From the NCBI GenBank assembly GCA_003991915.1, contig RQTK01000095.1, positions 593,432 to 657,431 on the forward strand: a stretch of 64,000 nucleotides of DNA, given 5' to 3'. Of this stretch, positions 12,741-24,456 are shown in pieces. Position 1 is the first letter of the stretch. Every line of letters starts with the position of its first letter. Both the position numbers and the translations under genes were made by a program. The notes beneath the pieces were generated by a model that searched no databases, was not told the DNA's origin, and worked only from the letters and a program-made list of their open reading frames with translations. Source of the stretch: Elysia chlorotica. Taxonomy: Eukaryota; Mollusca; Gastropoda; Plakobranchidae.

Positions 12741-12902
12741 GCAAGGGGAATTTTTTTCTTTTGCTCAATAATTAATATATTTTTCCATTATTATACTAAG
12801 GCTTCTTGCAATTTTGTCTCTTCCTCAGCCGGTCTCAAGCAGAAGAAGCAGATGGTGGAGGTTGTGATGGAACGCGACGTGGAGCAAATGGAGGAAAACT
12901 GA
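8656..12902 (+). CDS. RSL24D1: RSL24D1 (ribosome biogenesis protein RLP24), complete
   Basis: Five coding exons at 8656-8736, 10069-10255, 11726-11789, 12465-12547 and 12829-12902, all with GT/AG borders and matching phases, give 162 aa; the human protein has 163. It begins [18 protein letters not shown] and keeps the four zinc-binding cysteines of the L24e fold (C6, C9, C32, C36), followed by the basic [12 protein letters not shown] segment and a helical charged C-terminal tail ([19 protein letters not shown]). RLP24 is a placeholder for ribosomal protein L24: it rides on pre-60S particles from nucleolus to cytoplasm and is released there by the Drg1/SPATA5-type AAA ATPase. The start is the only ATG in frame and aligns with the family N-terminus. 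Introns hold LINE debris (intron 2) and a (CT)n run (intron 4). Confidence 0.96.
10467..10539. repeat. 36-bp direct duplication
   Basis: The segment TACCCGACACTTGTTAAAAA followed by TATACAACCAAAG occurs twice in tandem in intron 2 of RSL24D1, with almost no differences. It lies just beside the LINE remnant. Confidence 0.85.
10594..11027 (-). mobile_element. LINE 3' remnant with RNase H-type C-terminal tail
   Basis: Minus-strand frames read [11 protein letters not shown] and then [20 protein letters not shown]. These resemble the end of non-LTR retrotransposon ORF2 of the RNase H-bearing kind, where a TTIVRLRTGH-like block precedes a zinc-knuckle ending in (E/D)xTxEHxLxxCP. The frame is broken between the two blocks, so it is a dead, 5'-truncated copy inside intron 2 of RSL24D1. 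Confidence 0.6.
12588..12736. repeat. (CT)n microsatellite
   Basis: About 150 bp of CT dinucleotides with one TTTT interruption, in intron 4 of RSL24D1. The Arg-Glu and Ser-Leu reading frames across it are artefacts of the repeat. Confidence 0.97.
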
Positions 12903-12966
12903 GGGACAGTTACAATACAGTGTTGATCTTACTAGCATGGTGCAAAATTAATATTCAGTTGCGTTT

Positions 12967-12972
12967 AATAAA
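12967..12972 (+). terminator. Polyadenylation signal of RSL24D1
   Basis: AATAAA lies 65 bases after the TGA of RSL24D1. This would give a very short 3' UTR, as is common for ribosome-biogenesis genes. Confidence 0.65.
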
Positions 12973-15900
12973 TGGTGTGAAATTCACGAACTTCATTGGG
13001 GTTGGGTTTTTTTTTCCATTTCATTTTGGTAATTATTTAAGCACCAAAAAAAAAAATCAATACATGATTGAAGTTTGTTTGTCATTGTTTTTTTGGTGGA
13101 TGAGGTGCCAGATACTTGTACATTAACCTTTTGTGACCAATATGATGCACTAGGTACAGCATAAATTGCTCTGAAGCAGAAAGTGCCAAGATGCTACTGT
13201 GCCATACTAGGTTCGTCATGCCTGACGCGTAGCAAAAGACCAGTGTGAGTACTGTGGTCTGCTAAGTACATCTCTTCGTCATACCAATCAAAGGAAAAGT
13301 GAAAGCAGATTTGAATTCAGCAATACTATTTCAATACGAGTTGCTCTCTTTTGAAGAAGAACACTTTGAGAAGGTCTTTGTATGGAGGAAGAAAGACAAA
13401 TCGCTATGACCTAAACAAGCTCCCTCTTTTTCTGAGTTCAGTGATTGACAGACATGGAGCTGTGCACAAGCAGTCCAAAATGCATTGAGTTCTCAGCCAC
13501 GTCTTTATAAAAAAGATGGGTGCTTAGATTAGAGAGGCAATGCAGCTTCACTGCATATTAAAATGGTTGTGAAAAAATAGCTCATAAATGTCTACAAGTA
13601 CAGTTATTCTTCAGAGCTGCATTTAGAACTGAAGCATACAAAACCATCAATATTCTGGAAGAATTTATCTTTGTTTAATTGCATCCGTTTCAGCTGTTCT
13701 TAACACGGTGAATTAGTCTTAATAAACTTCACATTTTTACTTAACTTTAACTCTACAGGTTATGATGAAAGCAGTGGTCTCTGAATACAAACTAACCACT
13801 TTGTGACATACAATGTACAAATATACATGTATTGTAAATGGCACGTAGTATGTTCTTTTTCTCTCTCTAAAACATGCGCAAAGATGCTGTAATAACATAC
13901 ATGTATATGTATCTAGTGCGTCCTGGGTGTACACTACCCAGGAGTCGGCCTGTGAAAAACATTGCTGATCTGAACTGAAAGAGTAAGGAAAATTCGCCTC
14001 ATGCGTACTGAGTTGTGGTGATGTATCAACCAAACAAAAGCACAAAAAACATTTGTAGTTGTACTGTCCCCGCAGTTCTTTACACATGCAAAGAATTTTC
14101 CCGGGATTTAAAGACAAATCGTCAAAAATTAAATTAAAAACCTGAGGATAGCAAGATTTCCGTCAGAAGTTCAACTTCACAACCCACAATGACCATACAA
14201 AATAGTTTCATAATAGGGATAGTTACGTATGCAGCATGTTTACAAAACATTTGAAAACACTAAAACAGTTAAATATTTTTCCCTAGAGTAAAATAAAGCT
14301 CTCCCAACTTCATTTCTGTAGATCATTCGGTTGTTGTTTTTTTCTCTTCTACTTCTCTCTATCTTTCTTTCTTTTTCTATCTCTCTTCCTGTCTCGGTGA
14401 TTCGATAAGTTCATTTCTCGTCTACTTCTCCTTCTCTCTCTCTCTATCGATCATTAAATTGGTTTCTTTCTCTTCTATTCTACTTCTTCTTCTCTCCCTC
14501 TCTCCCTGTTCTCTAGCTCACTCGCTCCATTACTCTTTTCAGGTTACTTTTCTTTCTCTCGATCCCCTTTTTTACCCGGTACTAATCTTTTTTATTTATT
14601 TCTATGTGTACTTTTTTCGGCCCTCCCTCTCACTCATCTTATTCTTAATGTGTCTCCCTAATCTCTTTTGCTCTCTCTATCATTCTTGGTCTTCATCTCC
14701 TACACCTCTTTCATTATATCTTGGTATTTTCTTCTCTCTCCTGCAGCCTTCTCTTCATTTTCCTCATGATCTTCTCCCTCTCTCGTTCTCTGTCTTCCTC
14801 TTTATATCTCCTCGGCTTATTCTTCTCTCTCAACAGCTTTCTTCTTTCTTTCTTGTCTGCATGGCAAATTTTGAGGTTTCAAATGGCAAAAAACTGTTGA
14901 GACAGAACAAAGAGTTGAACTTGAAGTGATGCTTGTGGTTGTTTCAAATGAAGTAAATGTCTTGTTAAACGTTAACTCATAGCATTGTGAAAACAAACAG
15001 ATTGCAACCGCATAATTCTTAATCAGTTTGCAGGCAACAATGGCCAAACTCAGTAAAGCTGAACCATAAAGACAACACACATGAACTTTAAAGCACAAGA
15101 CAGGTAAAAAAGTGGAACTTTGAATTCTTGATTCATTTTCAACATAAAACTTTTAACAAGAGATCTTACAATATTGATACACATTTAAAGGCAATGAAAT
15201 TTCAATATTTTTTAACTGACACTCTCAGTTTTCCCTTACAGTTGTCTTAGTTACCCACTTCAAGCTTTCAACAAAGGTTCTATTAACATCAGCTTTAACA
15301 AATTATTTTTATTATATTTTGATTCGGATTTCAATTTACAGCCCGTCAAACTCAAAGCGGCATTCTTTTGATATGAAACTTGATCCAAATTTCCTGAGAA
15401 TTTTGAGATTTACCCTAGTCCAATCCATATATATTTGTTTTTTTTTTAAATAACCATACGAAAGCATCTGTTAAAATCCTATTACAGTGCCATATCCATT
15501 GTCATATTTAATGCACATGAAACAATATTTGCTTGCATTGAAGCAGGCCCCTAAATTATACAGAATTGTGTATTTGTAATGAATTAAGCTAAGGGGCAAG
15601 TCCTCGGAGTGATTTTCTTTGCCATCCACTTTAGCTAGTTTTAACTGAAACCATTGAAATCAACACAGTCGAAAATGTAGGAAACAATGTCATTTTTTAA
15701 ATTTTGTTATATGGTTGCAATGGTGAGGCCGCCATATTGAATTTTCGGTACCTAAATTCAGTGAATTTCAAAATCTATTTTGTCCATTTCTTTATCAAAT
15801 GACTTGAAACTAGTCAGACACGGACAGCCATTGATCTAAACAATACAAGAGAACAGATTTTGGCTCTTTGAAATGATTTTTTTTCTACATTTTTTACTTT

Positions 15901-18110
15901 ACTATACATGTACATGTATAGCGATCTAGGTAACAAAACTCATTTTATTGATAAAATCTCAAAGTTCTATAAAACGAAAACAAAATGTAACTTTTGAGAA
16001 AATCGTATTTGAAAGTAACGCAATCTAAAAAATCGATCCTAAGTCATTCCAGCAGTTTATGCTGGTTACCTCTCATCAAACTCGTTCTCTCTGCTTGCTT
16101 TGACAACAAACTAAAAATCCAGCTTCAAAATAACTAGAATTCGTGCTAGATGAAACCAGGAATCTGTGAGCTGAGATATGAAATAATACCTGTATGCCTT
16201 GGCCACGTAACCCCCGCTGAACTCAAATCGTCTCAGCCACCGATGGACGCTCAGCCAGACTGTCTGATGGTGTGGCCGCACTAGCCATGCCTCGTTATGG
16301 ATCTTTTTTCTTTACAAGCTGAACGCAGGTCAATCTGTCGCGTAAATTATCCATAACAGGGTATCTTCTTTGAATGAAGTTACTACACATGGAGGGCCAA
16401 TGGCCCTGTGATTATTTCTACATGATCCTTTAGAACAGCGGCACGAATCAAGTACAAGAAATCAGTAACTAAAATAATCGGAAGAACCGTTCAAACTAGG
16501 GCTTTTCTTAGATGTTTTGTCACAATTTTGACACTGAAACTAGTGACCAGATTTCCAAATATACGAATATATAATAAAAAAATAAAACCTTTAAAATGCT
16601 AACTTTGTGGTTCATATATCAAGACACATCAGTGGTCATTTCAGGACCCGTCCCTCCCTGTTAACCACAACATTACAATCTACAACTGTTTTCAGAGATT
16701 AAATTTACTTTGTTACTAAATTTCAACTTTTAAAGTTGTGCCGGTTTCCCATTGATTGTTTCTTTTTAAAAACATAGATTGGCAAAGCTAATCAAATTAA
16801 AAATGACAAACTTGGTCCAGATAAAGCACAAAGTGACTCAGATCAGAGCATGATGAAATTAAAATAAAAAAGCTTTCTCAAGCCAGATATATCATCAGTG
16901 AACAAGCTGCCGATTTACCATGGGAATGAATGGACAAGCTTACTATTACATGCATGTACAATGTAACTTGATTCTGCAACAGTGACACACACTAGCAAAT
17001 AGCAGTCTATACTCTTCACATGAACACTGGATTCCGCAGTAATAGTAAAACTTTACTTTTCCCAAATTTATTTCAAAATGACAGTGGTAAAAAAAAAGGA
17101 AAGTGATGCCTAGGAAAAAGTTTGTATGTAAACCCATAGTTAACTGAGACAGGGTTTATCTTACGATGACTCCACAGTCCACTGTAACATTTGCCCCCAA
17201 GAACGCTACAAAAATGATACATCAAAGAGGCTCAGCGGAATAAACACTGCAGGTGTAATCATACTGGGATGGTGACAATCATGGGCTGGAACATCAGTAT
17301 GAATGCTGCACTAAATCATCAGTAAATGACTAATACAGCCAGAGCCTGGAGAATTCCCCTACAAGGTAAACATTTGCCAGCTACAACGCTACATGAAAGA
17401 CTTCTGACATGTCATCATTCACAAGCTTGCAGAAGAACACTGTATGTATCACCATTGTAAAAATACTGCAATCATGATGTTCATTCTGCAACTAGTAAAA
17501 TACATGTGCATAAATAGCTACCCCAATTTTTAAAAACACTGCAAATGCAATCATACCAACCACTCTCTAGAACACTTTAGTATAAATGTACATAACATCA
17601 TTTGTATGTACTTAAAAAATTATGTGAGCAAGAAAATTGCACAATCTACATAATGGTATCACTATCACTCATAAAGCAGTATAGCAAGTATCACATTGAT
17701 ATTCTAGTAGCACTCATTAGTTAGAGAATAACACATCTTGTTTAAAAGTAACAGTAGTAAAGTAACCCAAAATCACACTCCTTTACTAGCAAGTCAATCA
17801 ACATTCACGTTTTAAAAAAATTGAAACACCTATGAAAAATCATTCCCACATAAAAATGTACTTTTTTTTAAAAAGGTTGCATCGTAGCAACTCTGAATTT
17901 CTTAGAGATATCATAACAGGGCAACAGGTCCTCGATTCATGTCTGACAATTATAAATGCTGTCACATCAAGACATAATGGGAATGTACCAGAACTTGTAT
18001 TCCCATTGTGGTATGAAAGTGGCACTAATCGGAAAGAAAAATGCACATATATTTTTTTTATTGTAAGTGCTCTGAACCTAAGTGCGCCATAGAAATGAAT
18101 TCTGTTACAT

Positions 18111-18162
<52 letters not shown>

Positions 18163-20426
18163 CATTATTATTGTTATCATTATTATTATGATATAACAAT
18201 TCACACTGCCCTGTGTGCAACCTTGCAAAAAATTTAATGTAAAACAAACTGGATCCATTTTTTCCCCAAAACCATTTCAACACACGAAGATAAACACAAT
18301 AAAAATTGAACACAGTTTAAGCAAAATCATGTTTTAAAAAATGTGATTGTCTATAAATTGATAATTCTCTAAATCTTTAATGATATAACATAATTTAGAT
18401 TCAGAGGCAGATTTCAAAATTATGGTGTGTGTTTGATTTGATATATAAGTCTCTCTACTTTCTCAATTGAATTTTGCAGAGGTTTTTTTTTTAAATTGCG
18501 GGCGTTAGAACAATCCTTATTTGCATTATAACGGTGAATTGACAGAGTGATTCATCCTGGACAGTTGCTGAGTTTCTCAATGAATGGCAAACCTCAGCAA
18601 CTAGGGTGCATTGCAGACGGGTTGCAATACTAATGTATGACAATGTTATATGCTGCCACAAAGAGACAGTGACTGAGTGTTTCATGCAGCAACATAACAA
18701 TTTTATTTACCTTTTGAATTCCTCCAGACTGCATTGAACACAAGTTTTTAGACCAGTTAAGTAATTTAGCACAGATGTGGGACATAATAAAGTATGTAGC
18801 TCACATGTAATAGGAGAAGGGATTTGATAAAACTATCTTTGGACATCTACAAAATTTCAACTTCAAACTTACAAAAGATAAAAAAAATTGATTAAAAAAG
18901 GTGGGTCCATCAACATTAAAAATATAAAATCATCTTCATAAGAAATAATCGTACATAGCTTAAGGCTATAATAGCTCAAACTAAACCACCACAAGGACAA
19001 ACAGGACAAACAGTCTCTAGATCGTCAAATTCCAAAACATCCAAGGCACTAACAAGTACACATTTCACCACCGATTTGTTTCCCTTTAGTCTCTTTTGAA
19101 CTTTCTCCACTAGAGAGGTCAGTGTTAAGGGGTTCAAGGGAGCTCACCCCTCCAGCTATTAACTACGTGAACAGGAGAGAAAAAAGAAACATGTATCGGT
19201 CACAACCCAAATTAGAGTTGCAGTGTCAGCTAGGCCTTGAGCTTGTCCACACAAGTTTTCAATCTACTGCAAAAACAGACTTTGAGTTTTAAAGCACAAC
19301 AGGTGATTCATTACGAGTGAAAAATGGATGATACACTAATTAAATAACAATAAATACAAGCTACATGCAGTCTTTGCTCATTTAAAAAAATTAAGTACTG
19401 GGCTTTGTCTTGCATGTCATATCATTCGTTTCAATAGAAACCATTAATACAATCTTGTACACTGAACACAATCGCAACTACAAAATCAACTTCAGCTAAT
19501 GAGATCGACAGTTTTCCCGGCCTGCTCTCCTGGAGACACACATGCACACACACTCACAGTCACAACTGGTTAAATATTGTCTACACAGTGGTCCCTGATT
19601 CACGTTGCACTGCTCTTGAGTCAATGGCTAGCATGGCCCTATCCAAATGTGATGTCAGTTATTATAAGCAACAGGAGAAGGTATTGACCAAAAGGTTGTC
19701 ATTTCCAGCAGTTGTTTTTTTTACATTAACTTTAGCTACCCTTCTTTATTTTAATTATGAAGTTCAAAAGTTTGTATTGAATATCATTGTTGGTTTGTTT
19801 TGTCTTTTTCTTTTAATAATGGTAACCAGCTGGCTTCAGGTCATTACCTACAATAAATGATACTATGTAACTATCCCATTGTATTCGGTTGTGATCACTT
19901 ACACGTTCATTTAATATAATGCACACAAAAATGCCTTTTCCCATCCTCATTTTCCCCTACAGTATTCGAATAAGTAGCTGTTTTGATGATGGTGGTTGGG
20001 AGGGAGCCAAGGCTAAATACCACCATTGTCTAGCACCTCGGTGGATCAGATGTTATCAAGATAAACTGACTTCAGCCTTTCACTGCCTCCCTACAGCACC
20101 CTTGAGGGCTGCAATAGCCAACCCTAACTAAGCAGTTTGTGGTATCAATGAAATTATGTAGCAGGTCATTGATCTAAGCTTGGTACTAAACCTTGCAGGG
20201 TTACATACATATTCTTGTATTACATGAAATCTTCACCCTGGGTTGCTTGCAGTCCATGATCATGATGTGAGAGGGGACAAAATTTAACAGGAAAAAAGAT
20301 CTGACTTGGTATGATCTTGGGCAAATCTAGCCAGCAACATGAAAGATAGAGACCACAGCATGTACTGAAAATAAAAGTTCGCTCTCAAAACCCTTTTCAG
20401 GGGCACACAAAACCATTTATATTATA

Positions 20427-20466
<40 letters not shown>

Positions 20467-20816
20467 GGCCAGAGCGGTTTAAAAAAAATGATACCCGGTA
20501 CAAATTTCTCCAGGTGCATCTAATGAAATAATAAATAATAAAATATATAATCTGTACCATAAACGTAACCAGCATTATCAGATGTCCTACTGATGAAAGT
20601 TATTATCAGACATAAATATTTATAGTAATCGCAAATTTGTTGAGATTTAAATGGAAAGATATATCTGATATCAATAATGACCTTTGACTTTTGAGATCCT
20701 CAAGAAAACCTGCAGAACAGAGCCCATGCTTCCGCTACAAGCACGAGCAATTGAAAGTTGAAGAGAACTTGGATACAATAATAATTGGTTTGAGATGTAG
20801 CTAAGTGCGGCGGGGG
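12973..20816. other. Gene-poor interval between convergent RSL24D1 and Rab genes
   Basis: Nearly 8 kb of AT-rich sequence without a recognisable coding gene. It contains a pyrimidine-rich tract (about 14330-14840), a retroposon tail with (ATT)n near 18112, and a second (ATT)n run near 20424-20464. Part of the right side should be 3' UTR of the Rab gene. An isolated GC-richer stretch at 16190-16300 is discussed as a finding. Confidence 0.6.
18050..18190 (+). mobile_element. Retroposon 3' tail with (ATT)n
   Basis: GTAAGTGCTCTGAACCTAAG then GCGCCATAGAAATG runs directly into a long ATT repeat. A GCGC-TATAGAAAT-(ATT)n ending is typical of the 3' ends of SINE/LINE elements in marine invertebrates. 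Upstream, 17936-17985 resembles the core of the SINEs in this window (TGTCTGACAATTATAAATGC). Confidence 0.5.
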
Positions 20817-23800
20817 TTAGCACTGGCAGTTTGACCCGCTGGGCTTCACGCCGTCCTCCTTGCCCAGTTTGAGAGCGCTGGACGTGTTGGTCTGAAACGA
20901 CTCGGAGAATCCTTCCAGTTCTGCGTGTTTGGCCATCATCTCCTCGATGAGGAAGCTGTCAACAGAAGCAAGAGGCGACAATCATGACAGAGGCAACAAT
21001 GAGAACGGCAAATCTGATCAGAAGTACCAATCAATCAGGTCAGAGACAACATAAATCATGACAGAGGCAACAATCAATAAAGTCAGAGGAAACAATCATG
21101 ACAGAGGCAACAATCAATAAAGTCAGAGGAAACAATCATGACAGAGGCAACAATCAATAAAGTCAGAGGAAACAATCAATGTCAGAGGCACTCTGATTCA
21201 GAGGCAACAATCAAGTCAGAGGAAACAATCAGAATCCAGCAGGCACTCTGATTCACTATTTAACTTGTCTCCAACTTTTCTCCTGCCACTAGAAATGTTT
21301 GCTTTTGGTGAATTTTCATTAAAGATAAGTCATACAGTTATTTGCAGGCCATCCCTGTTCCTATCCCTCACCAAGAAATAAATTTTTCAATGTGTACGTT
21401 GAACACCTTTGAAAATAATTAAATGGGGTGTATTATTTACTCAGCCTGTCCCAGTTTTACTATAAAATCAAAACCATTATGAGGAGTATTTTTCAGATAA
21501 GCTTTTGTTTTCTTCAACTTGTAACCTATTGCTTCTTTAGAATAATTTATGTATAAAATAACCATATATTGATCTATACTTCAAGTATTTATTTAGAGAA
21601 AAGGAGGGGAGAAAAAAGCTTTATAGTTTTTAAAGATACATGTACTATGAAGTAAAGTTACAACAAAAAGGTCATGAAAACCACATATAAGATTTTTTTT
21701 TTGTTTAGTAGAAAAACAATAAACAAAAAACATGTACTATTCAGAGCCTACAGAGTAAAAAAAACATCTTGGCAGGTTCCGCAGCGAAGTTTAGTTGATT
21801 TCACGTCCAACTTCGGCTATATTGTGGACGGACCCCAAGACTGACGTCTGACAATTTTATGTGCTGCCACCATGACTCCTGTCTCAGCTGGTCTGGGAGG
21901 TTCCAGAAGTATTAAAGATAAATATGTGGACTTAACACACAGTAACCATGAGACGACTCACCCCATAGATTCTTCAATCATAATGCCATCTTTCACAGAC
22001 GTTTCGCTCCAGCCGAGAAAGTCGTGCTCTTTACACATGTCCTCAATCTCATCCTGGGTCACTTCTCTCCGCTCTATATCATCACACTGGAACATTAATA
22101 GTATCATAGTAATATAGATATTAATATTAAGAGGAAGAAGAAGAAGAAGAGGGGTTGGGTTGGGTTGGGTTGGTTAACGTCCAACAGCAGCACTATATAG
22201 GCTAAATTGTGCACGGGCCCCAAGACGGATGTCTGACAATTTTATGTGCTGCCACACACAAGACAGGGCGAGGATACCATGACTCCTGTCTCAGCCGGTA
22301 ACATTTTACTGACACGGACCCAACCAGTAGGGAACGCAACAGCCAGGATTCGAACTCGGGATCTTTTACGTCGGAAGCCGATGTTCTACCCCTGGACCAC
22401 CGCGCCCCCCAAGAAGAAGAGGAAGAAGAAGAATAAAAAAAGAAGAAGAAAAAGAAGAGTAAAAAGTATTCCAAATTGCATTTATAATAACAATGATAGT
22501 GAAGCTATCTTCACACCCCTACTGAGCCAACGCCAATAATAGTTAATTAAATCTACATCCCACGAAATACTAATAATAATAATAATAATAATCACACATA
22601 TAGTACCTATTTCATGAAACATTCAGTGTGGAGGGGGGGATAGTGTGACAGAGAATGAAAGGGAGTTAATGTGGGCAGACCTTGTTGGCGAGGAGCAGGC
22701 AAGGCACGGGAGATCCATCCATGAGCGTACATTTCTGGTCGAGATCCTTCTTCCACTTGACTGAGTTCTGGAATGTTCCTTTTTGAGTGAGGTCAAACAT
22801 GACCAGACACGCGTGTGCGTCTTTGTAGTAGACGCGTGTCATGGACGTGAACCTCTCCTGGCCTGAGGGAGAAAACACAAGCGATTTAAAACAGTTGATA
22901 CACAAACCCAAATTGTCAACAGCCACTCAGAAATGTGAAGTAACAATGTGAAGGTGCCAAGCAAATTTAACTTTTGAACCGTCTTTTTTTTATATGCCAC
23001 ACTAAATGGTCCAATTAGTCAAAATTTGCTCCAAAGCAAAGATAGAATGTTTACACAATTATTATTTCCTGTCATATGAACGTATTCTTCGTTACTAGTC
23101 AGTATCACATCCATTCATGAGCTTCTTGTTCATGTATGCTGACAGCGTTTTTTAACAGCTCCATAAACGGTTTGTGCAATGGTCTGAGTGTTTCCGTTGT
23201 GTCTACTTTTGGCGGAAGATGGTCTGAGTGTTTCCGAATATCAAATGAAGACCACAGGGGAAAAACCGGACATGTCACATCTGGCAATTTTTTAAGTTAT
23301 TTGAATTTTAAACTTTGAAGATGACTGCTAATTTTAGGTGACATGTCCAGTTTTTCCATACCACTCTTTACTGTTATGATAAAATTAAGCGCCTTTTATA
23401 ATCTTAAGGGCATAACTTAAAATATTCAAATTTGTGACATGTCCGGTTTTTCCCCTGTGGTCTTCAAATGTGTCTACTTTTGTCGGAAGAGTGCACAGTT
23501 CATCGACGTTTTTGTAAAGATAAATACTCAGCAACCACTTTATATTTTCTAAGTGGCGAAGGGCTGTGTAAAATAAAACTATTCATTGTCAATGTGTAAA
23601 TCTTCTTTTTCGTGAGGAAAATTTCTTTAAAGCTGCTAATCCGTATACAAAATGTGTATACCAAACCCATTTCTCAAGGGGCGTAAGGGGGCGCTCCCAT
23701 AAAAAAGACCAACAGGAGATGGCAGGCACTCCAGTAAAGAACCGATTAAAACTAGGCCTCACCAGCTATATCCCATAGTTGTAACTTGATATTGCACTTC

Positions 23801-24456
23801 TCTGACCATTTGATGACTTTCAAAGCAAAATCCACTGAAAAAAGCAAGATAACATTTCAGTTAATTTATTTCATTTGGTTTCAGAGAGAGAAAAAATAAA
23901 AAAAACAATACTCATTATAACTCATATTCACATGATGACCATAATTAGTCTTTAGCAAATTATAATCGATGAAAATTGTACCAAAATATGTTGTTGTTTT
24001 TTTTTTCTTTACAACTTTATATGCCAAGAGATGTAAATTCTTTGTAAATATGAAAAGTGATACTGCTTTCCCCTCATACTAAGTAAATTACAAATTGATA
24101 CACATGTGCATTGTGTAATGTATAAAAATTCATTAGCTAAATAGTTACTGCGAAGGAGTAAATTCATTTTCAGTTTTGAGACTAAGAAACATATACATTG
24201 TCATTTCTTTTAAATTTATTCTTAAGTATAAATTAAAAGACAATATGGACTTAAAAGAATTTAATCGTTTTAATATGCTACTTGGCATTTTATATTTCAA
24301 AACTTATTTATAAACCCTCTTAATATGAATCATACCGCCTATGGTCATCTTGTAGTCTCGTCTGAAGGAGTCATTGACATATTTCTGGACAAATGACGTC
24401 TTCCCAACAGTTGGGTCCCCGATTATAATAACTTTGAACAGAACCTCTGTCATCAT
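20817..24456 (-). CDS. Rab29/Rab32-family small GTPase, complete
   Basis: Five minus-strand exons at 24456-24336, 23834-23763, 22862-22681, 22086-21962 and 20955-20817 join in phase to 212 aa. Visible GTPase motifs: P-loop GDPTVGKTS (13-21), switch I threonine in MTIGVDF (37-43), WDIAGQERF (61-69) with the isoleucine typical of the Rab32/38/29 branch, NKCD (124-127), and ETSVKD (153-158) at the G5 position. The end is CQC, a CxC geranylgeranylation signal. ACLVMFDLTQKGTF and VPCLLLANK resemble Rab29 (RAB7L1) more than Rab32/38, as does a serine-valine rather than serine-alanine G5 box. Rab29/32/38 act in trans-Golgi to lysosome-related-organelle traffic. Two ATGs start the frame (24456 and 24453); I chose the first. 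Introns 3 and 4 contain SINEs. Confidence 0.93.
20985..21235. repeat. 40-bp minisatellite beside the last Rab exon
   Basis: Copies of GACAGAGGCAACAATCAATA followed by AAGTCAGAGGAAACAATCAT repeat about four times with degenerate flanks. In the gene's direction the array ends about 30 bases before the acceptor of the last exon (20955), where a polypyrimidine tract would normally lie. Confidence 0.85.
21792..21890 (-). mobile_element. SINE fragment (tail and core)
   Basis: Contains the same tail and body as the full copies (GTTGGACGTGAAATC on the minus strand, GGCAGCACATAAAATTGTCA), with an internal deletion of the CACACGAGACAGGGCGAGG part and loss of the tRNA-like head. It lies in intron 4 of the Rab gene. 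Confidence 0.8.
22151..22411 (-). mobile_element. Full-length tRNA-derived SINE (head type A)
   Basis: On the minus strand it begins GGCGCGGTGGTCCAGGGGTA, an A-box-like start, has a B box GAGTTCGAATCC about 45 bases on, then the body common to all copies, and ends in (AACCC)n-like ACCAACCCAACCC. It lies in intron 3 of the Rab gene and is flanked by GAA-rich sequence. It is the most complete copy in the window and the best reference for the family. Confidence 0.88.
23247..23465. mobile_element. MITE-like element with perfect 33-bp inverted repeats
   Basis: The 33 bases at 23247-23279 (starting GAAGACCACAGGGGAAAAAC) are the exact reverse complement of 23433-23465. About 150 AT-rich bases lie between with no coding capacity. 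AAAT stands directly outside both ends, a possible 4-bp target duplication. It lies in intron 2 of the Rab gene. The terminal inverted repeats and small size fit a non-autonomous DNA transposon; the superfamily cannot be told. Confidence 0.8.

Noticed and set aside
19588..19860. 90-residue frame with a hydrophobic stretch
   Set aside because: AT-rich chance frame: no family resemblance and no supporting splice or regulatory signals.
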